DNA of 64,000 nt from Actinokineospora baliensis (GTDB lineage Bacteria; Actinomycetota; Actinomycetes; Mycobacteriales; Pseudonocardiaceae). Positions 20,391-28,923 of the stretch are shown here, piece after piece (positions within the stretch are counted from its first letter, which is position 1; each line of letters begins with the position of its first letter). The stretch is taken from assembly GCF_016907695.1 (NCBI RefSeq), contig NZ_JAFBCK010000001.1, positions 6,870,001 through 6,934,000 on the forward strand. Direction: 5' to 3'. Under the pieces are notes generated by a model. That model saw nothing but the letters and a program-made list of their open reading frames with translations. It made no database searches and had not been told where the DNA came from. A program made the position numbers and the translations under genes.

Positions 20391-20438
20391 GTTGAGCTCT
20401 CAACTTGCAGCGGGTAGGGTTCCAGTTGAGAGCTCAAT
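20391..20438. promoter_or_regulatory. Twin MarR-type operators between marR and yceI
   Basis: GTTGAGCTCTCAAC (20391-20404) is a 6-2-6 inverted repeat. GTTGAGAGCTCAAT (20425-20438) is its reverse complement with one change. The centres are 34 bp apart. One lies 16 bp from the marR start, the other 22 bp from the yceI start, so each covers one of the divergent promoters. Confidence 0.7.
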
Positions 20439-20459
20439 CAACTGATGGAGAGAACCGCC

Positions 20460-21011
20460 ATGACCCTCGCCCAGCTCCCCGGGTTCGTCGCAGGCACCTG
20501 GGACATCGACCCGGTCCACTCCGACGTCGGCTTCACCGTGCGGCACATGGTCGTCAGCAAGGTCCGGGGCCGCTTCGACGGCGTCAGCGGCGAGATCGTC
20601 ACCACCGACGACCCGACCGCGGCCTCGGTGCGCGTCGCCATCGACCTGAACACGATCAACACCCACAACGAGCAGCGCGACGGGCACCTGCGCTCGGCCG
20701 ACTTCTTCGAGGTGGAGACCTACCCGGAGCTCACCTACACCGCCACCGGTGTGCGCGCCGACGGCGACGAGTACGTCCTCGACGGCGAGCTGACGCTCAA
20801 GGGCGTCACCAAGACCGTGCCGCTGCGCTTCGAGCTCAACGGCTTCGGCCCGGACCCCTACGGCGGCACCCGCGTCGGGTTCTCCGGCAACACCGAGATC
20901 AACCGCCGCGAGTTCGGCGTGAACTTCGAGGGCATCCAGGACGGCATCGCCGTGGTCGGCGACAAGATCTCCATCCACATCGAGCTCGAGGCCGTGCTGC
21001 GCCAGGGCTAG
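20460..21011 (+). CDS. YceI-family lipid-binding-fold protein
   Basis: 183 aa YceI domain (lipocalin-like barrel that binds isoprenoid chains in studied members): GTWDIDPVHSDVGFTVRHMVVSKVRG split over the N-terminus, and LTLKGVTKTVPLRFEL. No signal peptide, so cytoplasmic, as in many actinobacterial homologues. The ATG at 20460 is preferred to the in-frame ATG at 20445 because GGAGAG lies 8 nt upstream of it. Presumed target of the divergent MarR protein. Confidence 0.9.
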   Translation: MTLAQLPGFVAGTWDIDPVHSDVGFTVRHMVVSKVRGRFDGVSGEIVTTDDPTAASVRVAIDLNTINTHNEQRDGHLRSADFFEVETYPELTYTATGVRADGDEYVLDGELTLKGVTKTVPLRFELNGFGPDPYGGTRVGFSGNTEINRREFGVNFEGIQDGIAVVGDKISIHIELEAVLRQG

Positions 21012-21367
21012 ACCGCCACGACGCAGGGCACCGGTGGGGTCGGGCGCAGTACCGCGACCCCACCGGTGACCAGCGCGAACACGACCAGGACGGCGCCTGC
21101 CCGGAGCAGGAACCGGGTGGCGCCGCCCTGGTCGACCGCGAAGCCCGCCCCGTCACGCAGGTTGCGCACGACCGCGCCGACGACCATCGCCAGACCCACC
21201 ACGGCGAAACCGACCGCGGTCCAGGTCAGCACCTGCTCGTCCGGGTCGGCCAGCAGGTTGTACCCGGCGGCGTTGGCCACGATGACCGCGAAGCCGGTGA
21301 CCGCGCCCGCCACCGCGAGCACGTCGGCGAGCCTGCCGACCGCCGTCCACGCGGGGCCGTCGCTCAC
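21008..21367 (-). CDS. Small integral membrane protein of the P-loop operon
   Basis: Unrecognised 119-aa protein with three predicted membrane segments (about residues 12-32, 45-68 and 90-110) and a short polar loop containing VRNLRDGAGFAVDQGGATRF. The GTG start overlaps the stop of the preceding gene as GTGA, so it is the third gene of a coupled operon with the 135-aa membrane protein and the 317-aa P-loop protein. No function can be assigned. Confidence 0.7.
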   Translation of the reverse strand: MSDGPAWTAVGRLADVLAVAGAVTGFAVIVANAAGYNLLADPDEQVLTWTAVGFAVVGLAMVVGAVVRNLRDGAGFAVDQGGATRFLLRAGAVLVVFALVTGGVAVLRPTPPVPCVVAV

Positions 21368-21771
21368 CGGGAGCGCTCGGAGATCGGGAACCGCGCGATC
21401 CTGGCCCGGGTAGTCACGATCCGCAGTTCGCTCCAGCGCTCCTGCTCCACCACCACCGGCAACAGGTCGCGCACGATCCGCGAGAGCTGCACGACTGTGC
21501 GCAGCTCCCGATCCCTGGTCGAGCGCCACCGCCCGTGCTCCATCACCAGCGCCGCGATCGCTCCGATGCCGATCATCGCGACCAAGATCCCGACAAACGG
21601 TTCGCGCACGTTCAGCACGGCGACGGTCGCGGTGATGGCGAAAACCCCCACGATGGTCAGCCGCACCACCTGCATGCGGCTGGTGACGCGGTCCAGGGCG
21701 TCGAGGGCGCGCTCGGCGTGGACCAGGGCGTCCTCCAGCTCGTCGCCCACCCGGCCCGACTCATCCGCCAT
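21364..21771 (-). CDS. Two-helix membrane protein with coiled N-terminus, P-loop operon
   Basis: 135 aa of unknown family. The N-terminal 40 residues are acidic and helical (VGDELEDALVHAERALDALD), followed by two adjacent membrane segments (about 38-55 and 60-80) and a basic, Arg-rich cytoplasmic tail. It overlaps the 3' end of the P-loop gene by 11 bp and the next gene by 4 bp. The arrangement suggests a membrane platform for the P-loop protein; this is inference. Confidence 0.7.
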   Translation of the reverse strand: MADESGRVGDELEDALVHAERALDALDRVTSRMQVVRLTIVGVFAITATVAVLNVREPFVGILVAMIGIGAIAALVMEHGRWRSTRDRELRTVVQLSRIVRDLLPVVVEQERWSELRIVTTRARIARFPISERSR

Positions 21772-22714
21772 CGCCGTACACCCCGATCCGGTTCGAGAAC
21801 CTGCTCATCAACCTGGCCCGCAGATCATCCCCGCCCAGCGGCGGGAGGGACACACCGCGGAAGGTGAACGGCAGGCGGTAGGAGATCACCGGCATCAGCG
21901 CGATCCGGGTACCGAACCGGTTCTCCCCCGCGTAGTTGACCAGCGCGCGCACCTCCGCGGCGAACCCGCTGTCGTGCGCGGGGTGCGCGGCGGGCAGGTA
22001 GTGGGCGGCGACGGCGGCGAAGGTCGCCTCGTCGGCCCGCCGGGCCGCTGCGCCGTCGACCAGCCTGCTCAGCAGCAGGTCGGGCATGGTGAGCGCGATG
22101 ATCAGCCACAGCGGACCGGTGCTCGCGTCCCAGGCGCCGCGCAGCCAGGTGCAGGTGGTGGCGAGGTCGTCGAGTTCGCGCTGGAAGGTGAACGCGCGGG
22201 CTTGCTCCACGACCTCCGGTAACTGCGGCATGGCCCTGGGGTCTGCCGGGTCGAGCGGGCCGCTGATGCCGCGGACGACGTCCTGGGTGTTCTCGTCCCA
22301 GATCTTGCTGAACCCCCAGGACACCACGTGCACCACACCGGTCGGCGCGCGGCCGTTGGCGAAGTACCGCTCCCTGGTGCGTTCGGCGGGGTCCGAGAAC
22401 TTCTGGCCGGGCACCACTACCAGCTCGATGTGCCGCTTGCCCTGGTCGGTCGCGGTGACGAACCGGTCCTTCTCGTAGTTCGGGCTCTCCCTGGGCGTGA
22501 TGGGGTCGTCGCCTTCGAGCCGCCTGCGCAGCGCCTGGTGCAGGAAGGACTTGCCGGTGCCGGGCATGCCGGTGATGGCCATCCCGGTCTGCCGCCGCGG
22601 CAGCGGGTTCCACCGCCGCTTGATCACCAACCGGTCGCGGGCGGGTGCGTCTCGGCCCAGCAGCGGCGCGCAGTCCTCGGGCCACTTGCCGCGCACCGCG
22701 TCCCAGTAGTCCAC
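21761..22714 (-). CDS. P-loop NTPase (GTPase-like) heading a three-gene membrane operon
   Basis: 317 aa. Walker A reads ITGMPGTGKSFLHQAL at about residue 48, and a strand followed by VVVPGQKF resembles the switch II region of small GTPases (normally DxxG). No clear NKxD motif was found. The middle contains VVHVVSWGFSKIWDENT and the C-terminal third LVNYAGENRFGTRIALMPVISY. GTG start with GGGAGGG 6 nt upstream. Role unknown; it could act as a membrane-associated switch for the two small membrane proteins downstream. Confidence 0.7.
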   Translation of the reverse strand: MDYWDAVRGKWPEDCAPLLGRDAPARDRLVIKRRWNPLPRRQTGMAITGMPGTGKSFLHQALRRRLEGDDPITPRESPNYEKDRFVTATDQGKRHIELVVVPGQKFSDPAERTRERYFANGRAPTGVVHVVSWGFSKIWDENTQDVVRGISGPLDPADPRAMPQLPEVVEQARAFTFQRELDDLATTCTWLRGAWDASTGPLWLIIALTMPDLLLSRLVDGAAARRADEATFAAVAAHYLPAAHPAHDSGFAAEVRALVNYAGENRFGTRIALMPVISYRLPFTFRGVSLPPLGGDDLRARLMSRFSNRIGVYGDGG

Positions 22715-22784
22715 CGCACCCTCCCGGCCGTGATCACCGGGTGGATCGCCCCCAGGTCGGCAGGCGTTACCGGACCTCGGTCCG

Positions 22785-22816
22785 GGTCAGCCGGTCAGTC
22801 GGTCAGTCGGTCAGTC
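22785..22816. repeat. Short tandem repeat, four 8-bp units
   Basis: Four consecutive 8-bp units, the first GGTCAGCC and the next three GGTCAGTC, followed by a degenerate GGTCCAGG. The stop codon of the HIT-family gene (22811-22813) lies inside the array; because every unit read on the minus strand supplies GACTGACC, stops recur. Probably replication slippage at a gene end. Confidence 0.8.
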
Positions 22817-23374
22817 GGTCCAGGCGTCGGCGAGCAGGGCGCGGGTGTCGCCGAGCAGTTGCGGGAGGACCTTGGTGTGGCCGATGACCGGCATGAAGTT
22901 GGCGTCCCCGCCCCACCGGGGCACCAGGTGCTGGTGCAGGTGGGCGGCGATCCCGGCGCCCGCGACGACGCCCTGGTTCATGCCGATGTTGAACCCGTGG
23001 GGGGCGGCGACCTTGCGGGCCACGCGCATCGCCTGCTGGGTGAACCTGGCCAGCTCGTCGGTCTCGGCTTCGGTCAGGTCGGTGTAGTCGGCGACGTGCC
23101 TATAGGGCACGACCATGAGGTGACCGGGGTTGTACGGGTACAGGTTGAGCACCGCGTACACCGTCTCGCCACGCGCCACGACCAGCGCTTCGGCGTCGTC
23201 GAGGTGCACCAAGGCGCAGAAGGGGCAGCCCGCGCTGCTGTCGCCCTCGGGCTTGTTCTCCCCCTTTATGTACGCCATCCGGTGGGGGGTCCACAGCCGC
23301 TGGAGGGCATCGGGGACTCCCACCCCCTCTTGGGGAACGAGCTCAGGCCCCTCGGTGGGGATGGATCCAGCCAT
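22811..23374 (-). CDS. HIT-family nucleotide phosphorylase/hydrolase (Ap4A phosphorylase type)
   Basis: 187 aa with the histidine triad HLHQHLVPRWGGD at about residue 143 and a Cys pair in AGCPFCALV. The mycobacterial homologue Rv2613c, also located between thrS and pgsA, is an Ap4A phosphorylase. On that basis this enzyme likely degrades diadenosine tetraphosphate made by aminoacyl-tRNA synthetases such as the nearby ThrRS. Here thrS is on the opposite strand with two unrelated genes between. Confidence 0.9.
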   Translation of the reverse strand: MAGSIPTEGPELVPQEGVGVPDALQRLWTPHRMAYIKGENKPEGDSSAGCPFCALVHLDDAEALVVARGETVYAVLNLYPYNPGHLMVVPYRHVADYTDLTEAETDELARFTQQAMRVARKVAAPHGFNIGMNQGVVAGAGIAAHLHQHLVPRWGGDANFMPVIGHTKVLPQLLGDTRALLADAWTD

Positions 23375-23449
23375 GCCCTGATCCTAGTAGCGCCCCTCGG
23401 CGACGCATCGCCCCTGGACAGCGACATCGCATTGCGACAGACAGCGTAA

Positions 23450-23475
23450 GAGGCCCCACCAGGAGGTGAGGCCCC
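23450..23475. terminator. Hairpin after the LVIVD-repeat gene
   Basis: An 11-bp stem with two mismatches (GAGGCCCCACC and GGTGAGGCCCC around AGGA) lies just beyond the minus-strand stop at 23489 and upstream of the HIT gene start. Likely transcription terminator. Confidence 0.5.
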
Positions 23476-23488
23476 TTAGGCGTGTCCG

Positions 23489-24922
23489 CTAGCTGCCGTA
23501 CGTCGTCTGCGTCTGGGCGTTGAGCTCGGTCCAGCGGTAGGACTTCGCCGGGTCCGTGGCGGGGTCGTTGATCTCGAGGACGTCGAAGCCCTTGCCGAGG
23601 CCGTTCGCGTAGATGTAGCCGTTGTAGTAGTACGCCGACCACACGCCGCCGCCCTCACCGGCGACGGCCGCGGGGCCGCGCTCGAAGAAGCCGATCTCCT
23701 TGGGCTGCGACGAGTTGGTGTAGTCGACCAGTTGGACGCCGCCGGAGTACCAGGCCTGGACCATGATGTCGCGGCCGGGCACCGGCAGCAGCGAGCCGTT
23801 GTGCGCGACGCAGTTCTCGTTCTCGGTCTGGTACCGGTCGATCTTGTAGAAGCTGCGGAACTCCAGCGCCCGCTGGTCGCCGCGGCCGGTGATGTCGTAG
23901 ATGCCGTTGGCGCCGCGGGTCGGGCCGATCTTGGCGTTGCAGGTCGCGCCGCCGCCCCCGCCGAGCTCGTCGGTGAAGATGACCTTGGTGCCCGCGTTGT
24001 TGAAGGTCGCCGAGTGCCAGAACGCGAAGTGGTCGTCGTCCTGCACCCGGTTGATCACCCGCGGCTTCTCCCGGTCGGAGATGTCCATCAGCACGCCGTC
24101 GCCCATGCAGGCGCCCGCGGCCAGGTTCTTCGACGCGAACACGGTGATGTCGTGGCAGCCCGAGGTGGGCACCACGTACGGGACGTAGATGTCGGCCGAG
24201 CTGCCCCGGCCCGCGTTGCCGCCGTCGGGGAACAGGTTCGGCGTGGCGACGATCTCGGCCGCGCCCGGGTTGCGCAGCGGCACCTTGATGATGGTGATCT
24301 TGTCGTGCGGCGGCAGGCACTTGCTGATGTTGCTCGCCGGGCTGTAGGACGACACGTAGATGTAGACGTCGCGGCCGCGCTTGTCGGGCACCAGCGTGTG
24401 GGTGTGCGAGCCGCAGTCGGTCTCCACGGCCTTGATGTAGCGCGGGTTGCGCTTGTCGCTGATGTCGAAGATCTTCATGCCCTCCCAGTACGGCTTGGTA
24501 CCGTCGTTCTGGGCGACCGAGGAGCAGGAGTTGTCGCTGCGCCGCGAGTCGGTGGACAGGAACAGCAGGTTCCCGGTGACCGAGACGTCGTTCTGCGAGC
24601 CGGGGCACAGCACCTGGCTGGCGATGGTGGGCGCCTTGGGGTTCTTGATGTCGTAGATGGTGAAGCCCAGGTAGTTGCCCGCGATGGCGTAGTCGCCGCT
24701 GAACGCGAGGTCGGACCCGGTGGCGCCGGAGCCCTTGAGCGGCGCGGTCGCCGGGATGTTGGCGAGGTGCTTGACGTTGGGGCTGGTCACGATCTCGTCC
24801 GGCCCGGGGAACTGGTTCTGCGCCGCGGCCGAGGGCACGCCGAGCAGCGCCGAGAGCGTCAGCGCCGCCGCGCCGACGACCGCCACGGACGCCCTTCGTC
24901 TGCCGCGATGGGAAAGAGCCAC
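23489..24922 (-). CDS. Secreted LVIVD-repeat (beta-propeller-like) protein
   Basis: 477 aa with a Sec signal: basic start (HRGRRRASV), hydrophobic core and PSAAAQNQ cleavage region. The mature part has repeats of the LVIVD type (FTIYDIKNPKAPTIAS, MKIFDISDKRNPRYI, VLMDISDREKPRVI, VQLVDYTNSSQPKEI), which build propeller-like extracellular domains. Several Cys (for example SCSSV, SGCHD, GACMG) suggest disulphides. GTG at 24922 is chosen for spacing to GAGAGG. Divergent from a DUF305 lipoprotein gene across 167 bp. Function unknown. Confidence 0.82.
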   Translation of the reverse strand: MALSHRGRRRASVAVVGAAALTLSALLGVPSAAAQNQFPGPDEIVTSPNVKHLANIPATAPLKGSGATGSDLAFSGDYAIAGNYLGFTIYDIKNPKAPTIASQVLCPGSQNDVSVTGNLLFLSTDSRRSDNSCSSVAQNDGTKPYWEGMKIFDISDKRNPRYIKAVETDCGSHTHTLVPDKRGRDVYIYVSSYSPASNISKCLPPHDKITIIKVPLRNPGAAEIVATPNLFPDGGNAGRGSSADIYVPYVVPTSGCHDITVFASKNLAAGACMGDGVLMDISDREKPRVINRVQDDDHFAFWHSATFNNAGTKVIFTDELGGGGGATCNAKIGPTRGANGIYDITGRGDQRALEFRSFYKIDRYQTENENCVAHNGSLLPVPGRDIMVQAWYSGGVQLVDYTNSSQPKEIGFFERGPAAVAGEGGGVWSAYYYNGYIYANGLGKGFDVLEINDPATDPAKSYRWTELNAQTQTTYGS

Positions 24923-25089
24923 CCTGCGCACCCCTCTCGTGAAGACCCTGGAACCGGCAGTATGACCCGGGCGCAAGATCGCAACCAGCCCTCTTTGTTG
25001 CTACTTTTCACCATTTGGGCGAGGTCTGTTGCCACTCGATCCGGTCGGGTACGTTCGGCGGTCGGACACGGGGCGAGGGGAGTCGGAGC

Positions 25090-25719
25090 ATGCCGGTAAG
25101 GGTCGCCGCGGCGGTGCTCGCGGTCCTGGTCGCGGCGGGGGTGGGGGCCTGCTCGGCCGACCAGGCGCCGTCGAACCCGGTCCTGCAGCCCGGTGCGCCC
25201 GGCGAGGCCAACCACACGCTCTCCCCCGAGGAGATCGAGTCCGGGGTGCCCGCCGTCCCGCCCAACGCCGCCGACTTCGCCTACGCGCAGATGATGATCG
25301 CCCACCACCAGCAGGCCATCGAGATGTCGGAACTGGCGCCGGAGCGGGCCGCGAACACCTCCCTCAAGGGACTGGCCAGCCGCATCGCCGACACCCAGGG
25401 CCCCGAGATCGGGGCGATGAACAACTGGCTGCGCGACAACGGCAAACCCGCGGTCGACCCCGCGCACGCGGGCCACTCGGGGCACACGATGCCCGGCATG
25501 GCGACCGCCGAGGAGTTGGCGGCGCTGCGCGCGGCCAAGGGCGCCGAGTTCGACGCGCAGTACGTCCGGTTGATGACCCGCCACCACGAGGGCGCCATCC
25601 AGATGGCCAACGCGGTGCGCAAGGACGGCTCAGACGGCAAGGTGCAGGAGATGGCCGACAACATCGTCGCCGAGCAGTCCGACGAGATCCAGCGGATGCG
25701 CACCATCCTCGGACCATGA
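25090..25719 (+). CDS. DUF305 lipoprotein
   Basis: 209 aa lipoprotein: hydrophobic signal followed by lipobox VGAC (Cys about residue 20). Two ferritin-like DUF305 halves are seen with the metal-ligand patterns MMIAHHQQAIEM and LMTRHHEGAIQMA; HSGHTMPGM lies between them. DUF305 proteins are often linked to copper or other metal handling. ATG at 25090 is the only start giving a proper signal peptide. Confidence 0.88.
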   Translation: MPVRVAAAVLAVLVAAGVGACSADQAPSNPVLQPGAPGEANHTLSPEEIESGVPAVPPNAADFAYAQMMIAHHQQAIEMSELAPERAANTSLKGLASRIADTQGPEIGAMNNWLRDNGKPAVDPAHAGHSGHTMPGMATAEELAALRAAKGAEFDAQYVRLMTRHHEGAIQMANAVRKDGSDGKVQEMADNIVAEQSDEIQRMRTILGP

Positions 25720-25832
25720 TCCGGAGTTGTCCACAGGCGGGGGAAACCGGGCGGCGGGGCTCGCGGACGGCTCGCTAGCATCCTTGTGTCGAGGTCACAG
25801 CCGTTGTGACCGGCGAGCACCGAGGAGCACCC

Positions 25833-27887
25833 GTGTCCCAGCCACAGTCCCCAGCCGTCGCACCCGCCGCGAGCGTGGTGGTGCAGGCGGGCACTACGGC
25901 TGGCGCGGCCGTGCGCGAGGCCGGGCTCCCCGGCAAGGGCCCGGACGCGGTCGTGGTGGTGCGCGAGGCCGACGGCAGGCTGCGCGACCTGTCGTGGACC
26001 CCTGACGTCGACGTCGAGGTCACCGCGGTCGCGGCGAACTCCGACGAGGGCCGGTCGGTGATCAGGCACTCGTGCGCGCACGTGCTGGCGCAGGCGGTGC
26101 AGCAGCAGTTCCCGGACGCCAAGCTGGGCATCGGCCCGCCGGTGCGCGACGGGTTCTACTACGACTTCGCCGTGGACACCCCGTTCACCCCGGAGGACCT
26201 GCAGGCGCTGGAGAAGCGCATGAAGCAGATCATCAAGGGCGCGCAGCGGTTCTCCCGCCGGGTGTTCGACTCGCTGGAGTCCGCGAAGGCGGAGCTGGCA
26301 GCGGAGCCGTTCAAGCTGGAGCTGGTCGACATCAAGGGTGATGTCGACACCGGCGAGGTGATGGAGGTCGGCGGCGGCGAGCTGACCATCTACGACAACC
26401 TCGACCCGCGCTCCGGCGAGCAGGTGTGGGGCGACCTGTGCCGCGGCCCGCACGTGCCGACCACCAAGCACATCCCGGCGTTCAAGCTGACCAGGGTCGC
26501 GGCGGCGTACTGGCGCGGCAACGACAAGAACCCGCAGCTGCAGCGGATCTACGGCACGGCGTGGGAGTCGCAGGAGGCGCTCGACGCGCACCTGGAGCTC
26601 ATCGCCGAGGCCGAGCGGCGCGACCACCGCAAGCTGGGCACCGAGCTGGACCTGTTCAGCTTCCCCGACGAGATCGGCTCCGGCCTGGCGGTGTTCCACC
26701 CCAAGGGCGGCATCGTGCGGCGCGCGATGGAGGACTACTCGCGGCGCCGCCACGAGGAAGAGGGCTACGAGTTCGTCTACTCGCCGCACATCACCAAGGG
26801 CACCCTGTTCGAGACCTCCGGGCACCTCGACTGGTACCGCGACGGCATGTACCCGGCGATGCACCTCGACGCCGAGTACGACGAGGACGGCAAGGTCCGC
26901 AAGCCGGGCCAGGACTACTACCTCAAGCCGATGAACTGCCCGTTCCACGACCTGATCTTCCGCTCCCGCGGCCGCTCGTACCGGGAGCTGCCGCTGCGCA
27001 TGTTCGAGTTCGGCTCGGTCTACCGCTACGAGAAGTCCGGCGTCATCCACGGCCTCACCCGCGTGCGCGGCATGACCCAGGACGACGCGCACATCTTCTG
27101 CACCCCCGAGCAGGTGCAGGACGAGCTGAAGTCGCTGCTGTCGTTCGTGCTGAACCTGCTGCGCGACTACGGCCTCGACGACTTCTACCTCGAGCTGTCC
27201 ACCCGCAACGACGAGAAGTACGTCGGCTCCGACGAGGTCTGGGAGAAGGCCACCGAGGCACTGCGGGTCGCCGCCACCGACTCCGGCCTCGACCTCGTCC
27301 CCGACCCCGGCGGCGCCGCCTTCTACGGCCCCAAGATCTCCGTCCAGGCCCGCGACGCCCTCGGCCGCACCTGGCAGATGTCCACCATCCAGGTCGACTT
27401 CAACCTCCCCGAGCGCTTCGAACTCGAGTACACCGCGGGCGACGGCACCCGCCAGCGCCCGGTGATGATCCACCGCGCCCTCTTCGGCTCCATCGAACGC
27501 TTCTTCGGCGTCCTCACCGAGCACTACGCGGGCGCCTTCCCCGCCTGGCTCGCCCCGGTCCAGGTGGTCGGCATCCCCATCGCCGAAGACCACGTCGACC
27601 ACCTCCTCCAGGTCTCGAAGTCGTTGCGCGCCAAGGCGATCCGAGTGGACGTCGACGCCTCGGACGACCGGATGCAGAAGAAGATCCGCAACCACACGCT
27701 GCAGAAGGTCCCGTTCATGCTGATGGCGGGCGCGAAGGACGTGGAGTCGGGAGCGGTGTCGTTCCGGTTCCGGGACGGGTCGCAGCTGAACGGGGTTCCG
27801 GTGGACCGGGCGGTGGAGGCCATCGAGGGCTGGATCGCTCGGCGCGAGAACGGGTCGCCTTCCGCGGAGACGTTCGTGGTGGGGTAG
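25833..27887 (+). CDS. thrS: Threonine--tRNA ligase
   Basis: 684 aa class II aminoacyl-tRNA synthetase. Order: N-terminal TGS domain, editing domain ([19 protein letters not shown] in part), catalytic core with the zinc-binding [21 protein letters not shown] and the motif 2 region [20 protein letters not shown], motif 3 [17 protein letters not shown], then anticodon-binding domain. GTG at 25833 with GAGGAG 5 nt upstream is preferred over the in-frame GTG at 25806. Its stop is 5 bp before a structured repeat. Confidence 0.97.
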   Translation: MSQPQSPAVAPAASVVVQAGTTAGAAVREAGLPGKGPDAVVVVREADGRLRDLSWTPDVDVEVTAVAANSDEGRSVIRHSCAHVLAQAVQQQFPDAKLGIGPPVRDGFYYDFAVDTPFTPEDLQALEKRMKQIIKGAQRFSRRVFDSLESAKAELAAEPFKLELVDIKGDVDTGEVMEVGGGELTIYDNLDPRSGEQVWGDLCRGPHVPTTKHIPAFKLTRVAAAYWRGNDKNPQLQRIYGTAWESQEALDAHLELIAEAERRDHRKLGTELDLFSFPDEIGSGLAVFHPKGGIVRRAMEDYSRRRHEEEGYEFVYSPHITKGTLFETSGHLDWYRDGMYPAMHLDAEYDEDGKVRKPGQDYYLKPMNCPFHDLIFRSRGRSYRELPLRMFEFGSVYRYEKSGVIHGLTRVRGMTQDDAHIFCTPEQVQDELKSLLSFVLNLLRDYGLDDFYLELSTRNDEKYVGSDEVWEKATEALRVAATDSGLDLVPDPGGAAFYGPKISVQARDALGRTWQMSTIQVDFNLPERFELEYTAGDGTRQRPVMIHRALFGSIERFFGVLTEHYAGAFPAWLAPVQVVGIPIAEDHVDHLLQVSKSLRAKAIRVDVDASDDRMQKKIRNHTLQKVPFMLMAGAKDVESGAVSFRFRDGSQLNGVPVDRAVEAIEGWIARRENGSPSAETFVVG

Positions 27888-27892
27888 GCGCT

Positions 27893-28143
27893 CGGCTCGC
27901 CTGCGGCATTGCGCTGGATCCGTGGTGGGTTGGGTGTGCTCGATGGGGCGAACCTGTTTTGCGCGGGGCCCCTGCGCTGCCCGTGGCAGGACCGCAAAGC
28001 TGGGGCCGAAAAGCATGGCCCTGCAGCGCACAACGCTACGGACACCGCCACCCCACGCAAAACAGGTCCGCCCCATCGAGCATTTGGGTGGGCGGCTTCC
28101 TGGGAGCGGTGGTGGGGCTGGCGGGGCTGGCTCGGTGGGTTGG
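27893..28143. repeat. Structured repeat, copy A (146-bp palindrome plus flanking modules)
   Basis: This copy fills most of the 369-bp gap between thrS and the convergent gene at 28257. Parts: a 28-bp leader module (27893-27920), a 146-bp palindromic core (27937-28082) whose 27-bp outer arms begin TGCTCGATGGGGCG, and a 61-bp GC-rich tail (28083-28143). The core is, as far as I can read, the exact reverse complement of copy C at 55425-55570, and tail and leader are also shared. Inner segments TGCGCTGC and GCAGCGCA can pair as a second stem. On the minus strand the two arm mismatches become G-U pairs. ORFs through it are not considered coding. Function unknown; RNA hairpin, terminator or mobile remnant are options. 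Confidence 0.9.
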
Positions 28144-28256
28144 GGTGGCACAGCGGCTTCTGGCTTCTTGCTTCTGGCAGGGAAGGTGCCACCGGGACGG
28201 CGGAGGGGGGTGGCCGCGGTCCCGGTGGCGGGTCTGTAGGGGGCGGTTCTACAGGA

Positions 28257-28640
28257 CTAGTCGACGGGTAGGACGTGGTGGAGTTGTTGGCTGCCTTCGA
28301 TGGGGACGCAGCCTTCGCCTTCGAAGACGAGCCTGCTCGGGTCGGTGATGAGGTCGGTTTCGAGGGCGAGTTTGAAGCCCGCGATGCTCGCGGCGGCCCG
28401 CATGGTCGGGTTGTCGGCGTTGACCGTGTACTGGAAGAGGCGGATGCCGACCGCGTAGGCGGTGATGAGGGCGGTGACGCCGTCGCCGGTGGAGATTTGG
28501 GCGTCTATTTTGAACGCGCCCATGAAGGTGAAGCTGTGGTCCTGGGTGTTGCGGGCGGAGGGGTGGATCAGGGTCTCGGGCAGTGCCCTGGCCGACAGCG
28601 TCAACGCGGCGTTCGCACCTGAGAGGTTGGTGGCCGACAT
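28257..28640 (-). CDS. Conserved-looking 127-aa protein of unknown function
   Basis: No family recognised. Good ribosome-binding site (AGGAGG) before the ATG at 28640. The sequence has no signal peptide or membrane helix. It looks like a small beta-rich domain (DHSFTFMGAFKIDAQIS, FQYTVNADNPTMRA, GFKLALETDLITDPSRLVFE). It ends 114 bp before repeat copy A, so a read-through transcript would contain the stable form of that hairpin. The 283 bp upstream (28641-28923) separates it from the divergent two-component system; I see no clear site there. Confidence 0.7.
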   Translation of the reverse strand: MSATNLSGANAALTLSARALPETLIHPSARNTQDHSFTFMGAFKIDAQISTGDGVTALITAYAVGIRLFQYTVNADNPTMRAAASIAGFKLALETDLITDPSRLVFEGEGCVPIEGSQQLHHVLPVD

Positions 28641-28923
28641 GGTTCCTCCTGCGCTGAATGGGGTCCCCCGACCGACGGATACCGTCACACCGAGTCTCAG
28701 CACTGAGCGTGGTCCACTCAATGGCACTCGCCCGACCGGGGAACCACTGCCCACCTGTGGGTGACCGCGGACGCCCACCACCTCCCACCTCCGCGCACGG
28801 GAGAGTCCACACTGCACCCGACCGGGGTCGGTCAACCCCCCGCAAGGCCGGTCTTCGCCACCCCCGGGTGGGTGTACAACAGCGGAGCGCTGCCGTCCAC
28901 CGAAGGTGTGCGACCGTAGTGGG

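Noticed and set aside
20445..20459. Upstream ATG as the yceI start
   Set aside because: It overlaps the sequence that serves as ribosome-binding site (GGAGAG) for the ATG at 20460, which also fits the family N-terminus better.
22785..22816. CRISPR-like array
   Set aside because: Units are 8 bp without spacers; it is a simple tandem repeat. No cas genes occur in the window.
25720..25832. T-box or other riboswitch leader before thrS
   Set aside because: The gap is short, and no T-box bulge sequence or terminator/antiterminator pair was found.
27909..28271. 120-aa plus-strand ORF through repeat copy A, with matching ORFs (for example 55032-55640, minus strand) in copy C
   Set aside because: The similarity between these ORFs comes from the DNA repeat. 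Every frame is open because of high GC, there is no ribosome-binding site, and the substitution pattern preserves stem pairing, not codons.
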